Below, one piece after another: positions 52,967 through 61,777 of a stretch of DNA of 64,000 bases (position 1 is its first letter; each line of letters opens with the position of its first letter). Origin of the DNA: Lichenicoccus sp964245755. Lineage in GTDB: Bacteria > Pseudomonadota > Alphaproteobacteria > Acetobacterales > Acetobacteraceae. The notes under the pieces were generated by a model that had not been told where the DNA came from, ran no database searches, and worked only from the letters and a program-made list of their open reading frames with translations. Location: contig CAXTNV010000002.1 in NCBI GenBank assembly GCA_964245755.1, positions 1 through 64,000 on the forward strand, in the 5' to 3' direction. A program made the position numbers and the translations under genes.

Positions 52967-54094
52967 ATGTCCGCGCCCGCCATGACGTTTTCCGTGCCGG
53001 CACTCTCCGGCTCCCCGCAGCTCAGCATCGTGGTGCCCTGCTACCAGGAGCGCGAGAACGTGCGCCCGTTGGTGGCCGCCCTCGCCGCTGCCCTCGCCGA
53101 CCGTCGCTGGGAAGTGGTTTTCGTCGACGATGACAGCCCGGACGGTACTGCATCCGAGATCCGTGCCCTGGCCGCCACCGATCCGCGCGTGCGCGGCCTG
53201 CGCCGCATCGGCAGGCGCGGTCTTTCGTCGGCGGTGATCGAAGGCGTGCTGGCCTCCTCAGCCGAAATGATCGCGGTGATGGACGGCGACCTGCAGCATG
53301 ACGAGACGCGTCTTGCCGCCATGGTCGATGCGGTGCGGGAGGGGCGCTGCGACATAGCCATAGGCAGCCGGCATGTGCGCGGCGGCGACAGCGAGGGCCT
53401 GTCGGCACCCTGGCGGCGCCAGCTGTCGGAGCTCGGCATCCGGCTGGCGCAGACCGTGCTGCCGGTGCGGCTGAGCGATCCGATGAGCGGCTTCTTCGCG
53501 TGCCGGCGCGCCTATTTCGAGCAGCTCTCGCCTCGGCTCAGCGCCACCGGCTTCAAGATCCTGCTCGACCTGATCCTGAGCGCGCCGAGGCCGCCGCGGG
53601 TGCTGGAGGTGCCCTGCCACTTCAAGGAGCGAGCCGCCGGCGAGAGCAAGCTGGACGCGCTGGTGCTGGTGCAGTTCGCCGCCATGCTGCTGGACAAGGC
53701 GGCGTATGGCCTGCTGCCGATGCGCTTCCTCGCCTTCGCCCTGGTCGGCGCGGTGGGTGTTGCGGTCAATCTCGCGGTGCTGGAGGTCGCGCGGCAGTGC
53801 GGCTCTGGCTTCGCCGCCGCCCAGATCGCCGCGACGCTGGTCTCGATGGTCGCCAATTTCGGCCTCAACAACTCCCTTACCTATCGCGACCGTCGCCTGC
53901 GCGGCCGCAGGCTGTGGCTCGGCCTGACCGTGTTCATGCTGGTGAGCGGGATGGGCGCCATTGCCAATGTCGGCATCGCGACCACACTCGTTGCCAGCCA
54001 CCGCGGCTGGAACTTCGCCGGTGCCGCCGGTGCCGCGATCAGCGTGGTGTGGAACTACGCCGTCTCCTCGACCCTGATCTGGCGCATGCGCTGA
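52967..54094 (+). CDS. Dolichol-phosphate-mannose-synthase-like GT2 with GtrA domain
   Basis: 375-residue membrane-linked glycosyltransferase. The N-terminal GT2 domain (to about 240) has LSIVVPCYQERENVRPLVAA, VVFVDDDSPDGTA, IAVMDGDLQHDE and DPMSGFFACRR, typical of polyprenyl-phosphate hexose transferases. The C-terminal GtrA-like part has about four helices (FALVGAVGVAVNLAVLEVAR). It would move a sugar, possibly mannose from the upstream GDP-mannose enzyme, onto undecaprenyl phosphate. The stop overlaps the next start as TGATG, so it is coupled to the GT39 gene that would use the lipid-sugar. Confidence 0.92.
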   Translation: MSAPAMTFSVPALSGSPQLSIVVPCYQERENVRPLVAALAAALADRRWEVVFVDDDSPDGTASEIRALAATDPRVRGLRRIGRRGLSSAVIEGVLASSAEMIAVMDGDLQHDETRLAAMVDAVREGRCDIAIGSRHVRGGDSEGLSAPWRRQLSELGIRLAQTVLPVRLSDPMSGFFACRRAYFEQLSPRLSATGFKILLDLILSAPRPPRVLEVPCHFKERAAGESKLDALVLVQFAAMLLDKAAYGLLPMRFLAFALVGAVGVAVNLAVLEVARQCGSGFAAAQIAATLVSMVANFGLNNSLTYRDRRLRGRRLWLGLTVFMLVSGMGAIANVGIATTLVASHRGWNFAGAAGAAISVVWNYAVSSTLIWRMR

Positions 54095-55605
54095 TGCACT
54101 CCGAGCCGCGGCGGATGCTGCGGCTGGCACGATGGTTCGACCCGCCGTGGCTCGCGGCGCTGGCGGTGCTCACCGCGCTGCGCCTGCTGGTCGCCGGCGG
54201 CTCGGCGCTCTCCCCAGACGAGGCCTATTACTGGATCTGGTCACGTGCCCTGGCCACGGGCTACCTAGACCATCCGCCGATGACGGCGCTGTGGATCCGC
54301 GCAGGAACCTGGTTGCTCGGCGACACCGCGCTGGGGGCACGTCTGCTTTCTCCACTCGCGGCCGGTTGCGGCACCCTGCTGCTGGCGGCCGCCTGTAGCG
54401 ACCTGATCGATGCGGCACCGGCGCAGCGTGATGACCGGGCGCTGGTCGCGGCGGTGTTGCTGAACGCGACCCTGCTGCTCGGCGTGGGCGCGGTGACCAT
54501 CACGCCAGACACGCCGCTGCTGTTCTTCTGGACCGCGGCACTGTTCGCCCTGGGTCGGGTGATCGCGACCGGCAACGGCAGTTGGTGGCTGGCTGCAGGG
54601 GCCGCGACGGGGCTGGCGCTCGACAGCAAATACACCGCCCTGCTTCCCGCGGCCGGCGTGGCGCTGTGGCTGATCGCGGCACGGGAAGGACGCGGCTGGC
54701 TGCGCACGCCGTGGCCCTGGCTGGGCGGGCTGCTCGCGCTGTTGCTGTTCGCGCCCGTGCTGTCGTGGAACGCGGAACATGGCTGGGTGAGCTTGCTGAA
54801 GCAGGGCGGCCGCACCGGCACCTGGCATCCCGCCGATGCGGCTCGCTACTTGGGCGAGCTGCTCGGCGGCCAGATCGGCCTCGCAACACCCCTGATCTTC
54901 GTCCTGTTCCTGTGCGGCATGGGCCGCATCGCTCGCCTCGCCTGTTCCGGGTCCGCGGGATGCTCCCTGCTGGCATTCGCCACGCTCCCGGCCGCACTGG
55001 TGTTCATCGAGCACGCTCTAGGCGACCGGGTGCAGGCGAACTGGCCCGGCCTGCTCTACCCCGCCTGCGCCATCGCCGCCGCGTCGCGGCGGGTGCGCTG
55101 GCGCCCCGCCGCCGCCTCCGGCCTGCTGCTGACCGCACTGGTCTATGCCCAATCGGTCGCGGCGCCGCTGCCGCTTCCACGCAGGCTCGACATCACGCTG
55201 GTGCGGCTGGGCGGCTGGCAGGAGTTGGCGCGCCAGGTGGCGACGCTGGCAAGAAGCGACCATCCTGCCGCGAGCTTCATCATCGCCGACGATTACGGCC
55301 TCGCCAGTGAACTCGCGCTTTTGTTATCCCAGGACGTGGTGCTCGCGGCGGAGCCGCGCTGGCGTCTGTTCGCGCTGCCGCATCCGGATGCCGGCGGCGG
55401 CACCGGTTTGCTGCTGCGTTCGCTGCGACGCCATGACCTTCCAGACAAGAGGCTGTTTTCAAACGTAGTTCCCGTAGCGGAGCTGCAACGCGGCCGCGGC
55501 GGCCGGATCGCCGAGAGCTACCGCGTCTACCGTGTCACGGTGCGTGCCGGACTGCCGGAAGCGCTGCGTGCGCAGCTCGTCCGGCTGCCGGCTCCGCAAC
55601 GTTAG
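54094..55605 (+). CDS. GT39-family (ArnT/PMT-like) glycosyltransferase
   Basis: 503-residue polytopic membrane enzyme that uses a polyprenyl-phosphate sugar donor on the periplasmic side. The catalytic acidic loop after TM1 is SALSPDEAYYWIWSRAL with YLDHPPMTALWIR next, the GT39 signature. About ten helices and a C-terminal periplasmic soluble part follow. It starts at ATG 54094 sharing the last base of the GT2 stop. The pair GT2-GtrA plus GT39 makes a complete donor and transfer step for a lipid A, protein or glycan decoration. Confidence 0.9.
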   Translation: MHSEPRRMLRLARWFDPPWLAALAVLTALRLLVAGGSALSPDEAYYWIWSRALATGYLDHPPMTALWIRAGTWLLGDTALGARLLSPLAAGCGTLLLAAACSDLIDAAPAQRDDRALVAAVLLNATLLLGVGAVTITPDTPLLFFWTAALFALGRVIATGNGSWWLAAGAATGLALDSKYTALLPAAGVALWLIAAREGRGWLRTPWPWLGGLLALLLFAPVLSWNAEHGWVSLLKQGGRTGTWHPADAARYLGELLGGQIGLATPLIFVLFLCGMGRIARLACSGSAGCSLLAFATLPAALVFIEHALGDRVQANWPGLLYPACAIAAASRRVRWRPAAASGLLLTALVYAQSVAAPLPLPRRLDITLVRLGGWQELARQVATLARSDHPAASFIIADDYGLASELALLLSQDVVLAAEPRWRLFALPHPDAGGGTGLLLRSLRRHDLPDKRLFSNVVPVAELQRGRGGRIAESYRVYRVTVRAGLPEALRAQLVRLPAPQR

Positions 55606-55660
55606 GAGTCGCTTAACTCGCCTGGGCCACCATTCGCCCCAGCGGTTCGGGGGACGGCGC

Positions 55661-56701
55661 ATGGCGGGCACGGGAGGCGGCAAACGATCCGGCGATCCGC
55701 GCAAGACCCGCCCCAGCGTCATCGTCCGCAGGGAGGAGATCATCGAGGGCGGCCATCATGGCGGTGCCTGGAAGGTCGCCTACGCCGACTTCGTGACGGC
55801 GATGATGGCGTTCTTCCTGCTGATGTGGCTGCTGAACGCGACCACCGACCAACAGCGCCGGGGCATTGCCGCGTATTTCAGTCCGATGGCCGAGGTGGAA
55901 CACGGCTTCTCCAACGCCGGCATGGTGCCCGGCGGCACGAGCCCGGTCGCGGATGCTGCGCAGCTGGTCGACCAGGGCCCGATGCAGCTCGCGACCCTCT
56001 CGGCCCACGGTGACAGCAGCAAGACCGAGAGCGACGGCGAGCCTGATTCCGGCACCGCGGACGCACCGCAATCTAGCTCGATCGCCGCGGCCGCCCCCGC
56101 CGCCAGTGCCGCCGCCGCGTCCGCGCAGGCCGATCCTTCGGCCGACCGCGCCCCGCACGATGCCGCCGACGATGCCGCCGACGGTGCCGCTCGCGCGGCC
56201 GCGGAGGAAAAGGCGATGCACGACGCCGCGCAGCGGCTGCGCGAGGCGGTGGCGCACGACCCGGAGCTGGCCGGTGTCGGCGGCCAGATGGCCATCGACG
56301 TCACGCCGGAGGGCCTGCGCATTCAGATCATGGATGCCGAGCATCAGCCGATGTTCGACAGCGGATCGACGGCGCCGACGCCGCGTGCCCAGGGACTGCT
56401 GCGCATGGCCGCACAGTTCATCAAGGCGATGCCCGAGCCGGTCTCGATCGACGGCTACACCGACGCGGCACCCTACCGCACCGGCCACCCCTCCAACTGG
56501 AGCCTCTCGTCGGGACGCGCCGATGCGGCCCGCGACGTGCTGGGGGCGGCGGGTCTCGCCGACAGCCGGCTGAGCAACGTGACCGGCTACGCCGACCGCA
56601 AGCTGCTGCTGCCTGCCGACCCGCTCGCCGCCGCCAATCGTCGCGTCGTGCTGACCCTGCACCGCGCCTGGCCGCAGCCACCCGTCGCGCAGACGCGGTG
56701 A
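55661..56701 (+). CDS. motB: Flagellar motor protein MotB
   Basis: 346-residue stator subunit. The single N-terminal helix has Asp43 in WKVAYADFVTAMMAFFLLMW, the proton-binding residue. The OmpA-like peptidoglycan-binding part covers about 225-335 (PVSIDGYTDAAPYRTG, LSSGRADAARDVL). Between them is a long Ala/Asp/Ser-rich linker (residues about 100-210). It is placed upstream of motA, the reverse of the usual motA-motB order, and no other flagellar gene is in this window. Start ATG 55661. Confidence 0.93.
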   Translation: MAGTGGGKRSGDPRKTRPSVIVRREEIIEGGHHGGAWKVAYADFVTAMMAFFLLMWLLNATTDQQRRGIAAYFSPMAEVEHGFSNAGMVPGGTSPVADAAQLVDQGPMQLATLSAHGDSSKTESDGEPDSGTADAPQSSSIAAAAPAASAAAASAQADPSADRAPHDAADDAADGAARAAAEEKAMHDAAQRLREAVAHDPELAGVGGQMAIDVTPEGLRIQIMDAEHQPMFDSGSTAPTPRAQGLLRMAAQFIKAMPEPVSIDGYTDAAPYRTGHPSNWSLSSGRADAARDVLGAAGLADSRLSNVTGYADRKLLLPADPLAAANRRVVLTLHRAWPQPPVAQTR

Positions 56702-56711
56702 GCCTCGCACC

Positions 56712-57578
56712 ATGCTGACCATCGGTGGCTTGGTCTTCCTGCTTGCGTGCGTATTCGGCAGCTTCGTCGCTTCCGGCGGCGCGATCGGGCCCCTGTTCGG
56801 CTCGATGCCGTTCGAGCTGATGAGCATCCTCGGTGCTGCGATCGGCACCTTCGTCATGGCCAACTCGATGCACGACGTGAAGCACACGATCGCCGGCGTC
56901 GGGAAAGTGATCAAAGGCTCGTCTTACAAGAAGCCCGAATACGTCGAGATGCTCAGCCTGCTCTATTTCTTCGTCCGTCTCGCCAGCACGCGCGGGGTGA
57001 TGGCGCTCGAGCCGCACATAGAGAGTCCTCAGACCAGCAGCGCCTTCACCAAGTTCCCGAGGATACTGTCCAACCATCACGCCAGCAGCATGATCTGCGA
57101 CTACCTGCGCATGGTCGGCATGAACGTGGACGACCCGCACCAGATCGACGACGTCATCGCCCGCGAGTTGAAGAAGACCCTGGCCGAGGAACTGCATCCC
57201 TGCCACGCGCTGCAGAGCATGTCGGACGCGCTGCCCGCACTCGGCATCGTCGCCGCAGTGCTCGGCGTCATCAAGACGATGTCGCACATCAACCAGCCGC
57301 CGGCGGTGCTCGGCGAGATGATCGGCGGCGCCCTGGTTGGGACCTTCCTCGGCGTGCTGCTGGCCTACGGCATCGTGGCACCGGTCGCGGCACGGCTGCG
57401 CGACGTGGTGATGGAGGAGGCGAAGTATTTCGAGCTGATCCGTGCCGTGCTGGTGGCGCACCTGCACGGCCACCCGGCGCAGGTCAGCGTGGAGAGCGGC
57501 CGCAAGATGGTACCCAACGAGCACATGCCGAGCTTCCTCGAGATCGAGACGGTGATCCAGTCGCTCGACATCACCTGA
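56712..57578 (+). CDS. motA: Flagellar motor stator protein MotA
   Basis: 288-residue stator subunit with four helices; the two N-terminal ones include GGLVFLLACVFGSFVASGGA and the two C-terminal ones include LPALGIVAAVLGVIKTMSHI and GTFLGVLLAYGIVAPVAARL. The cytoplasmic loop contains conserved charged residues (around ELKKTLAEELHPCHALQS) that interact with FliG. It starts 10 nt after motB, so the pair is one unit and the order is reversed. The Pro residues in LPALG and IVAPV are the conserved MotA prolines. Confidence 0.93.
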   Translation: MLTIGGLVFLLACVFGSFVASGGAIGPLFGSMPFELMSILGAAIGTFVMANSMHDVKHTIAGVGKVIKGSSYKKPEYVEMLSLLYFFVRLASTRGVMALEPHIESPQTSSAFTKFPRILSNHHASSMICDYLRMVGMNVDDPHQIDDVIARELKKTLAEELHPCHALQSMSDALPALGIVAAVLGVIKTMSHINQPPAVLGEMIGGALVGTFLGVLLAYGIVAPVAARLRDVVMEEAKYFELIRAVLVAHLHGHPAQVSVESGRKMVPNEHMPSFLEIETVIQSLDIT

Positions 57579-58086
57579 GCGGCTTCCCGCGACCTGGCCA
57601 CTCCTGGACCGGCACCTCGTGGGCCAGCGCCTCTTGAGCCAGCGCCTCTTGGGCTAGCGCCGGGACGTGCTCGGACAGGCTGGATCGGCGCTGCGCCAGT
57701 CCGTCGATCTCGAACCACGCGGCGTCGAGGGCGTCGCTGGCGGCGGTCGGCGTTCCCGACAGCCACTGGCAGAGCACCGGCAACAGGATGAAGTGGCCGA
57801 GCAGCTGCCCTTCGGCGTCGCGACGGATCACCTCGAACGGCATCAGCAGCTGCAACGGACGCGCCAGCAGCCCTGTCTCCTCTTGCAGCTCGCGCGCGGC
57901 AGCCTGCTTGATCGTCTCGCCGCCCTCGATCTTGCCGCCCGGGCAACCCCAGAGACCCGCATCCGGCGGGTTGCGCCGCCGCACCAGCAGGAGCCGGCGC
58001 CGCTGCACCAGCACCGCCACCGTGCCGGCAACCGGTCGCCCTATGGCGGCGATGCCTGCATCAGCAGTGCCGCGACCTGCTCGCAC
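57571..58086 (-). CDS. Nudix hydrolase
   Basis: 171 residues from GTG 58086 (GTG 58020 also possible). The Nudix box GKIEGGETIKQAAARELQEE, ending TGLL, is intact (G-x5-E-x7-REUxEExGU), and the N-terminal strand VAVLVQRRRLLLVRRR precedes it. Likely an ADP-ribose- or 8-oxo-dGTP-type pyrophosphatase; substrate is inference. The start lies inside the GAF gene end, so translation may be coupled. The C-terminus ends in a five-residue repeat, ALAQEALAQEALAHE, from a 15-nt DNA repeat, and overlaps the motA end by 8 bp. Confidence 0.87.
   Translation of the reverse strand: MRAGRGTADAGIAAIGRPVAGTVAVLVQRRRLLLVRRRNPPDAGLWGCPGGKIEGGETIKQAAARELQEETGLLARPLQLLMPFEVIRRDAEGQLLGHFILLPVLCQWLSGTPTAASDALDAAWFEIDGLAQRRSSLSEHVPALAQEALAQEALAHEVPVQEWPGRGKPLR
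57621..57661 (-). repeat. Tandem 15-nt repeat at the Nudix C-terminus
   Basis: GCCAGCGCCTCTTG recurs exactly at 57623-57636 and 57638-57651 with a partial third copy at 57653-57661. It encodes ALAQE, ALAQE, ALAHE at the C-terminal tail of the Nudix protein. This is likely a replication-slippage product with little functional effect. Confidence 0.8.
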
Positions 58087-58511
58087 AGGACCCGGTCCGC
58101 GTCGGTGAAGCGCGCGTGCACCGGACTGTCGATGTCCAGCACGCCGAGCAGCCGTCCCTCCCGGAGCAACGGCACCACGATCTCGGATCGGGAGGCTGCG
58201 TCGCAGGCGATGTGGCCGGGAAAGGCATGGACGTCCGCGACCACGATGCTCTCGCGTCGCTCGGCCGCGGTGCCGCAGACGCCGCGGCCCATCCCGATGC
58301 GCACGCACGCGACGCGGCCCTGGAACGGTCCGAGCACCAGCTCCTCACCGCGCAGGAAGTAGAAACCCGCCCAGTTGACCTCCGGCAGCCGCTCGAACAG
58401 CAGGGCAGCGGTGTTGGCAGCGTTGGCGATCAGGTCGGTCTCGCCATCGAGCATGCCGCGCAACGCGTCGATCAGATCATCCTGGCCTGATTGCGAAGTC
58501 GGCTCCTGCAC
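58041..58511 (-). CDS. GAF-domain free methionine-(R)-sulfoxide reductase
   Basis: 156-residue enzyme (fRMsr, MsrC/YebR type) that reduces free methionine-R-sulfoxide. The GAF core is VNWAGFYFLRGEELVLGPFQ, and three conserved cysteines appear in RVACVRIGMGRGVCGT and PGHIACDA, as in the known fRMsr enzymes. GTG 58511 is chosen since GGGAG lies 8 nt upstream; GTG 58526 is possible. Neighbouring Nudix and fRMsr suggest an oxidative-damage repair pair (inference). Confidence 0.9.
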   Translation of the reverse strand: MQEPTSQSGQDDLIDALRGMLDGETDLIANAANTAALLFERLPEVNWAGFYFLRGEELVLGPFQGRVACVRIGMGRGVCGTAAERRESIVVADVHAFPGHIACDAASRSEIVVPLLREGRLLGVLDIDSPVHARFTDADRVLCEQVAALLMQASPP

Positions 58512-58603
58512 GAGACGTACTCCCACCTGCCGAAAATGATCGCGGGTCGGCCGGCCGAACGAGGTCCGGGGCCAAGGCGCAATCCACTGCCGGATGTCGG
58601 TTC

Positions 58604-58680
58604 TGGCGCACCCGGAAAGACTCGAACTTCCAACCCCCAGATTCGTAGTCTGGTGCTCTATCCAATTGAGCTACGGGTGC
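58604..58680 (-). tRNA. tRNA-Arg (anticodon ACG)
   Basis: On the minus strand the acceptor GCACCCG pairs with CGGGTGC, with discriminator G and encoded CCA at the 58604 end. The anticodon stem CCAGA/TCTGG encloses loop CTACGAA, anticodon ACG. D-arm GCTC/GAGC, T-loop TTCGAGT. It reads CGN codons once A34 is converted to inosine. It is a second arginine tRNA in this window, with a similar body to the CCG species. Confidence 0.96.
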
Positions 58681-58740
58681 CACCGTGGGCGCGGAATTAA
58701 CCCACATGACCGGGCGGTGCAACCCCCTCGGGCGGCCCGC

Positions 58741-59148
58741 TCAGTGGCCGAACGCGCGCTGCAGCGGTCGATCCTTCGGACGCTCGAGCCGGATCTCCGC
58801 CCGGCAGGTCGGGGTGCCGTAGACGCCCGTGATCGCCTTGCCGTCGGGGTGACCTTCGAACACCATCGGCACCGGCTTGTGGTCCACTCCCGGCAGGCTG
58901 AGCTGCGCGTGCAGGCGGCCCGGGTTGGTGCCGCGCCTGCCGTGCAGCACCAGCGCGCCGTCCGCCGGCGCGAAGCTCAGCCGCTCGCGATCTATCACCA
59001 GCGTCGAGCCTCGCTGTTCCGGACAGCTGCCCTGCAGCGTGTGCAGGGTGCCGGTCCAGCGGCCGATGAGGTCGGGTGCCGCGCGCGCGGCCCCGGTCGA
59101 GGTCAGGCCCGACAGCGCGATGCTGACGAGGAGGAACGGCAGGCGCAT
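58741..59148 (-). CDS. Secreted hypothetical protein
   Basis: 135-residue protein with signal peptide (core LPFLLVSIALSGLTSTG, cleavage near ARA-AP). ATG 59148. The mature part reads as a small beta-sandwich: DLIGRWTGTLHTLQGSCPEQ and GVYGTPTCRAEIRLERP, with two Cys that could form a disulfide. Similar lipocalin-like periplasmic proteins occur in alphaproteobacteria; function unknown. Divergent from guaA. Confidence 0.7.
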   Translation of the reverse strand: MRLPFLLVSIALSGLTSTGAARAAPDLIGRWTGTLHTLQGSCPEQRGSTLVIDRERLSFAPADGALVLHGRRGTNPGRLHAQLSLPGVDHKPVPMVFEGHPDGKAITGVYGTPTCRAEIRLERPKDRPLQRAFGH

Positions 59149-59301
59149 GACGGGATCCGGTGCTGCTCGAGGCCGGTCGGAAGGTAGGCCGCTTGCCGGA
59201 AGCCTGCCAGCCGCAGCCGATGCTTGCGCGCCGCCGGGCTTCCATGCTGCAAGCCGGATGCCAGGCCTGCTCCCGCGTTCCGCCCGTCGAAAGCAACCGA
59301 G

Positions 59302-60873
59302 ATGAATGTGCTGCAACGAACCCCGCACGACGATCGCGTCCTGATCCTGGATTTCGGCAGCCAGGTAACCCAGCTGATCGCCCGCCGGGTGCGCGAGAGC
59401 GGCGTCTACTGCGAGATCTGGCCCTACGCCGCGACGATCGAGCGGATACGCACGTTCGCGCCGCGCGGGATCATCCTCTCCGGCGGTCCCTCCAGCGTTC
59501 CCGAGGCGGGCTCACCGCGCGCGCCGGAGGAGGTGTTCGCGCTCGGCGTGCCGGTGCTCGGCATCTGCTACGGGCAGATGGTGATGTGCGCCCAGCTCGG
59601 CGGCGACGTGCTCTCCTCGGAGCATCGCGAGTTCGGCCGGGCACACGTCGACATCCTCGAGGACTCCGCCCTGCTGCGCGGCACCTGGGAGCGCGGCGGC
59701 CGCGAGCAGGTGTGGATGAGCCACGGCGACCGGGTCAGCCGCCTGCCGCCGGGGTTCCGGGCGGTCGCGGTCAGCGAGGGCGCGCCGTACGCCATCATCG
59801 CCGACGAGGAGCGCCGGCTGTACGGCCTGATGTTTCATCCCGAGGTGGTGCACACGCCCCATGGGGCGGCGTTGCTGCGCAACTTCACCCACGAGGTCGC
59901 CGGCTGCCGCGGCACCTGGACCATGGCCGGGTTCCGCGACATGGAGATCGCGCGCATCCGCGAGCAGGTCGGCACGTCGCGGGTGATCTGCGGCCTCTCG
60001 GGCGGCGTCGATTCCTCGGTCGCGGCGGTGCTGATCCATGCGGCGATCGGCGAGCAGCTCACCTGCATCTTCGTCGATCACGGCATGCTGCGCGCGGGTG
60101 AGGGCGAGGAGGTGGTCCGCACCTTCCGCGACCGCTTCAACATCAAGCTGGTGCATCGCGACGCGAGCGAGCTGTTCCTGTCGGCGCTGCAAGGCGTCAC
60201 CGACCCCGAGACCAAGCGCAAGACCATCGGCAGGCTGTTCATCGACGTGTTCGACGAGGAGGCGCGAAAGCTCGGCGGCGCGGACTTCCTCGCCCAGGGC
60301 ACGCTGTATCCGGACGTGATCGAGAGCGTCAGCTTCACCGGCGGGCCGTCGGTGACGATCAAGTCGCACCACAACGTGGGCGGCCTGCCCGAGCGCATGC
60401 GCATGAAGCTGGTCGAGCCGCTGCGCGAGCTGTTCAAGGACGAGGTACGTGCACTCGGGCGCGAGCTCGGCATCCCGCACAGCATCGTCGGACGGCATCC
60501 GTTCCCTGGCCCGGGCCTGGCGATCCGCATCCCCGGCGCGCTGTCGCGCGACGGCCTGGCGCTGCTGCGACGCGTCGACAGCATCTTCCTCGAGGAGATC
60601 CGCGCCGCCGGCCTGTACGACGCGATCTGGCAGGCGTTCGCGGTGCTGCTGCCGGTGCGCACCGTCGGCGTCATGGGCGACGGCCGCACCTACGACCAGG
60701 CATGCGCCTTGCGCGCGGTGACCAGCACCGACGGCATGACGGCGGACGTCTATCCGTTCGACATGGGCTTCCTGAACCGCGTCTCCGGACGGATCGTCAA
60801 CGAGGTGCGCGGCATCAACCGGGTGACCTACGACATCACCTCCAAGCCTCCCGGCACGATCGAGTGGGAATGA
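59302..60873 (+). CDS. guaA: GMP synthase (glutamine-hydrolysing)
   Basis: 523-residue enzyme converting XMP to GMP in purine synthesis. The glutamine amidotransferase half has LILDFGSQVTQLIARRV, the nucleophile in LGICYGQMV and MFHPEVVHTP. The ATP pyrophosphatase half has ICGLSGGVDSSVAAVLI and the C-terminal dimer domain with GRHPFPGPGLAIRIPG. ATG 59302 is chosen from the family start. A long upstream gap (154 nt) from the divergent gene holds its promoter. Length and motifs are normal. Confidence 0.97.
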   Translation: MNVLQRTPHDDRVLILDFGSQVTQLIARRVRESGVYCEIWPYAATIERIRTFAPRGIILSGGPSSVPEAGSPRAPEEVFALGVPVLGICYGQMVMCAQLGGDVLSSEHREFGRAHVDILEDSALLRGTWERGGREQVWMSHGDRVSRLPPGFRAVAVSEGAPYAIIADEERRLYGLMFHPEVVHTPHGAALLRNFTHEVAGCRGTWTMAGFRDMEIARIREQVGTSRVICGLSGGVDSSVAAVLIHAAIGEQLTCIFVDHGMLRAGEGEEVVRTFRDRFNIKLVHRDASELFLSALQGVTDPETKRKTIGRLFIDVFDEEARKLGGADFLAQGTLYPDVIESVSFTGGPSVTIKSHHNVGGLPERMRMKLVEPLRELFKDEVRALGRELGIPHSIVGRHPFPGPGLAIRIPGALSRDGLALLRRVDSIFLEEIRAAGLYDAIWQAFAVLLPVRTVGVMGDGRTYDQACALRAVTSTDGMTADVYPFDMGFLNRVSGRIVNEVRGINRVTYDITSKPPGTIEWE

Positions 60874-61146
60874 ACCGAGGTCGCTCGCCGGCTACCTATC
60901 AGTCGCGTGCATGGCGATGGCGAACGGTCGATGCCGCTCGCGCGACACTCGAGCAGCTCTCCCGCAACCGTCGTCAACGCGGCGGTGCTCGATGCATGGA
61001 TCTGGTTTAAGCATTCCAAGCGCATGCCTCGCCGACCTGCGTCCGCGACCAAGCACCCGATCGGCTGCCCGCGGAACATCGGCGCCCGTCGAGTGTTGGG
61101 TGCGGGTCCCGGGAAAGATGGCCCGGAACGCTGCGAGGATGCACTC

Positions 61147-61623
61147 ATGAGCGACGACAATCTGAAGAAGCTGATCGGGTATGGGCTTTCGGCCATGCAG
61201 GCCGGCAGCGCCATCGCGGCCAAGGCCACGGACGAGATCGGCAACGCTGCGTCACACCCTGCATTGAAGGAGAGGCTGGAGCGGGGCAACCACGTATCGA
61301 AGCAGTGGGCCGAGCGGATCGACGGCTCGCTGCAGCAGCTGGGCAGCGGCGGGCCGCAGGAGAACCCGATCCTGCAGGCGCTCTACATGAAGACCCGCGA
61401 GACGATCGAGCAGGCGTCCGACGCCAGGTCGCGCGACTTGGGCATCGTCGCGTGCGGGCAGATCGGCCTGCACTACTGGATCACGACATTCAGCACGGCC
61501 GCCAACTACGCCAAGCATCTCGGCATGGAGGACATCGCGCGCAACATGAAGGCGTCCTCCGACGAGGCGAAGCAGGCCGATGAGCAGCTCACTGCGGTCG
61601 CGGAGGATCTGCTGCACGGTTGA
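61147..61623 (+). CDS. DUF892/YciF-like helical protein
   Basis: 158-residue, probably all-helical protein related to the YciE/YciF ferritin-like family. The C-terminal segment YAKHLGMEDIARNMKASSDE followed by AKQADEQLTAVAEDLL matches YciF closely, but the iron-ligand region that normally carries Glu (VEHYEIAGYGT) reads IGLHYWITTFS, with no Glu. Also the N-terminal metal region is replaced by KKLIGYGLSAMQAGSAIAAK. It may therefore lack metal. Start ATG 61147; upstream 270 nt have no gene. Stress response is the usual context for the family. Confidence 0.65.
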   Translation: MSDDNLKKLIGYGLSAMQAGSAIAAKATDEIGNAASHPALKERLERGNHVSKQWAERIDGSLQQLGSGGPQENPILQALYMKTRETIEQASDARSRDLGIVACGQIGLHYWITTFSTAANYAKHLGMEDIARNMKASSDEAKQADEQLTAVAEDLLHG

Positions 61624-61777
61624 GACGGACGCTCCCGGCTCCGCTCGCAGTACCTGCGGAGTTTGATCCGGTGACGGCAACGTAAGTCGCGTGCCGTTGC
61701 CGCCCGGGTTCCGGCGGTGCCTGCGAGCCGCGCCGGACGAGCGGTCCGCGCTCTGTCGCCGCCGCACCGCTCGGTGG

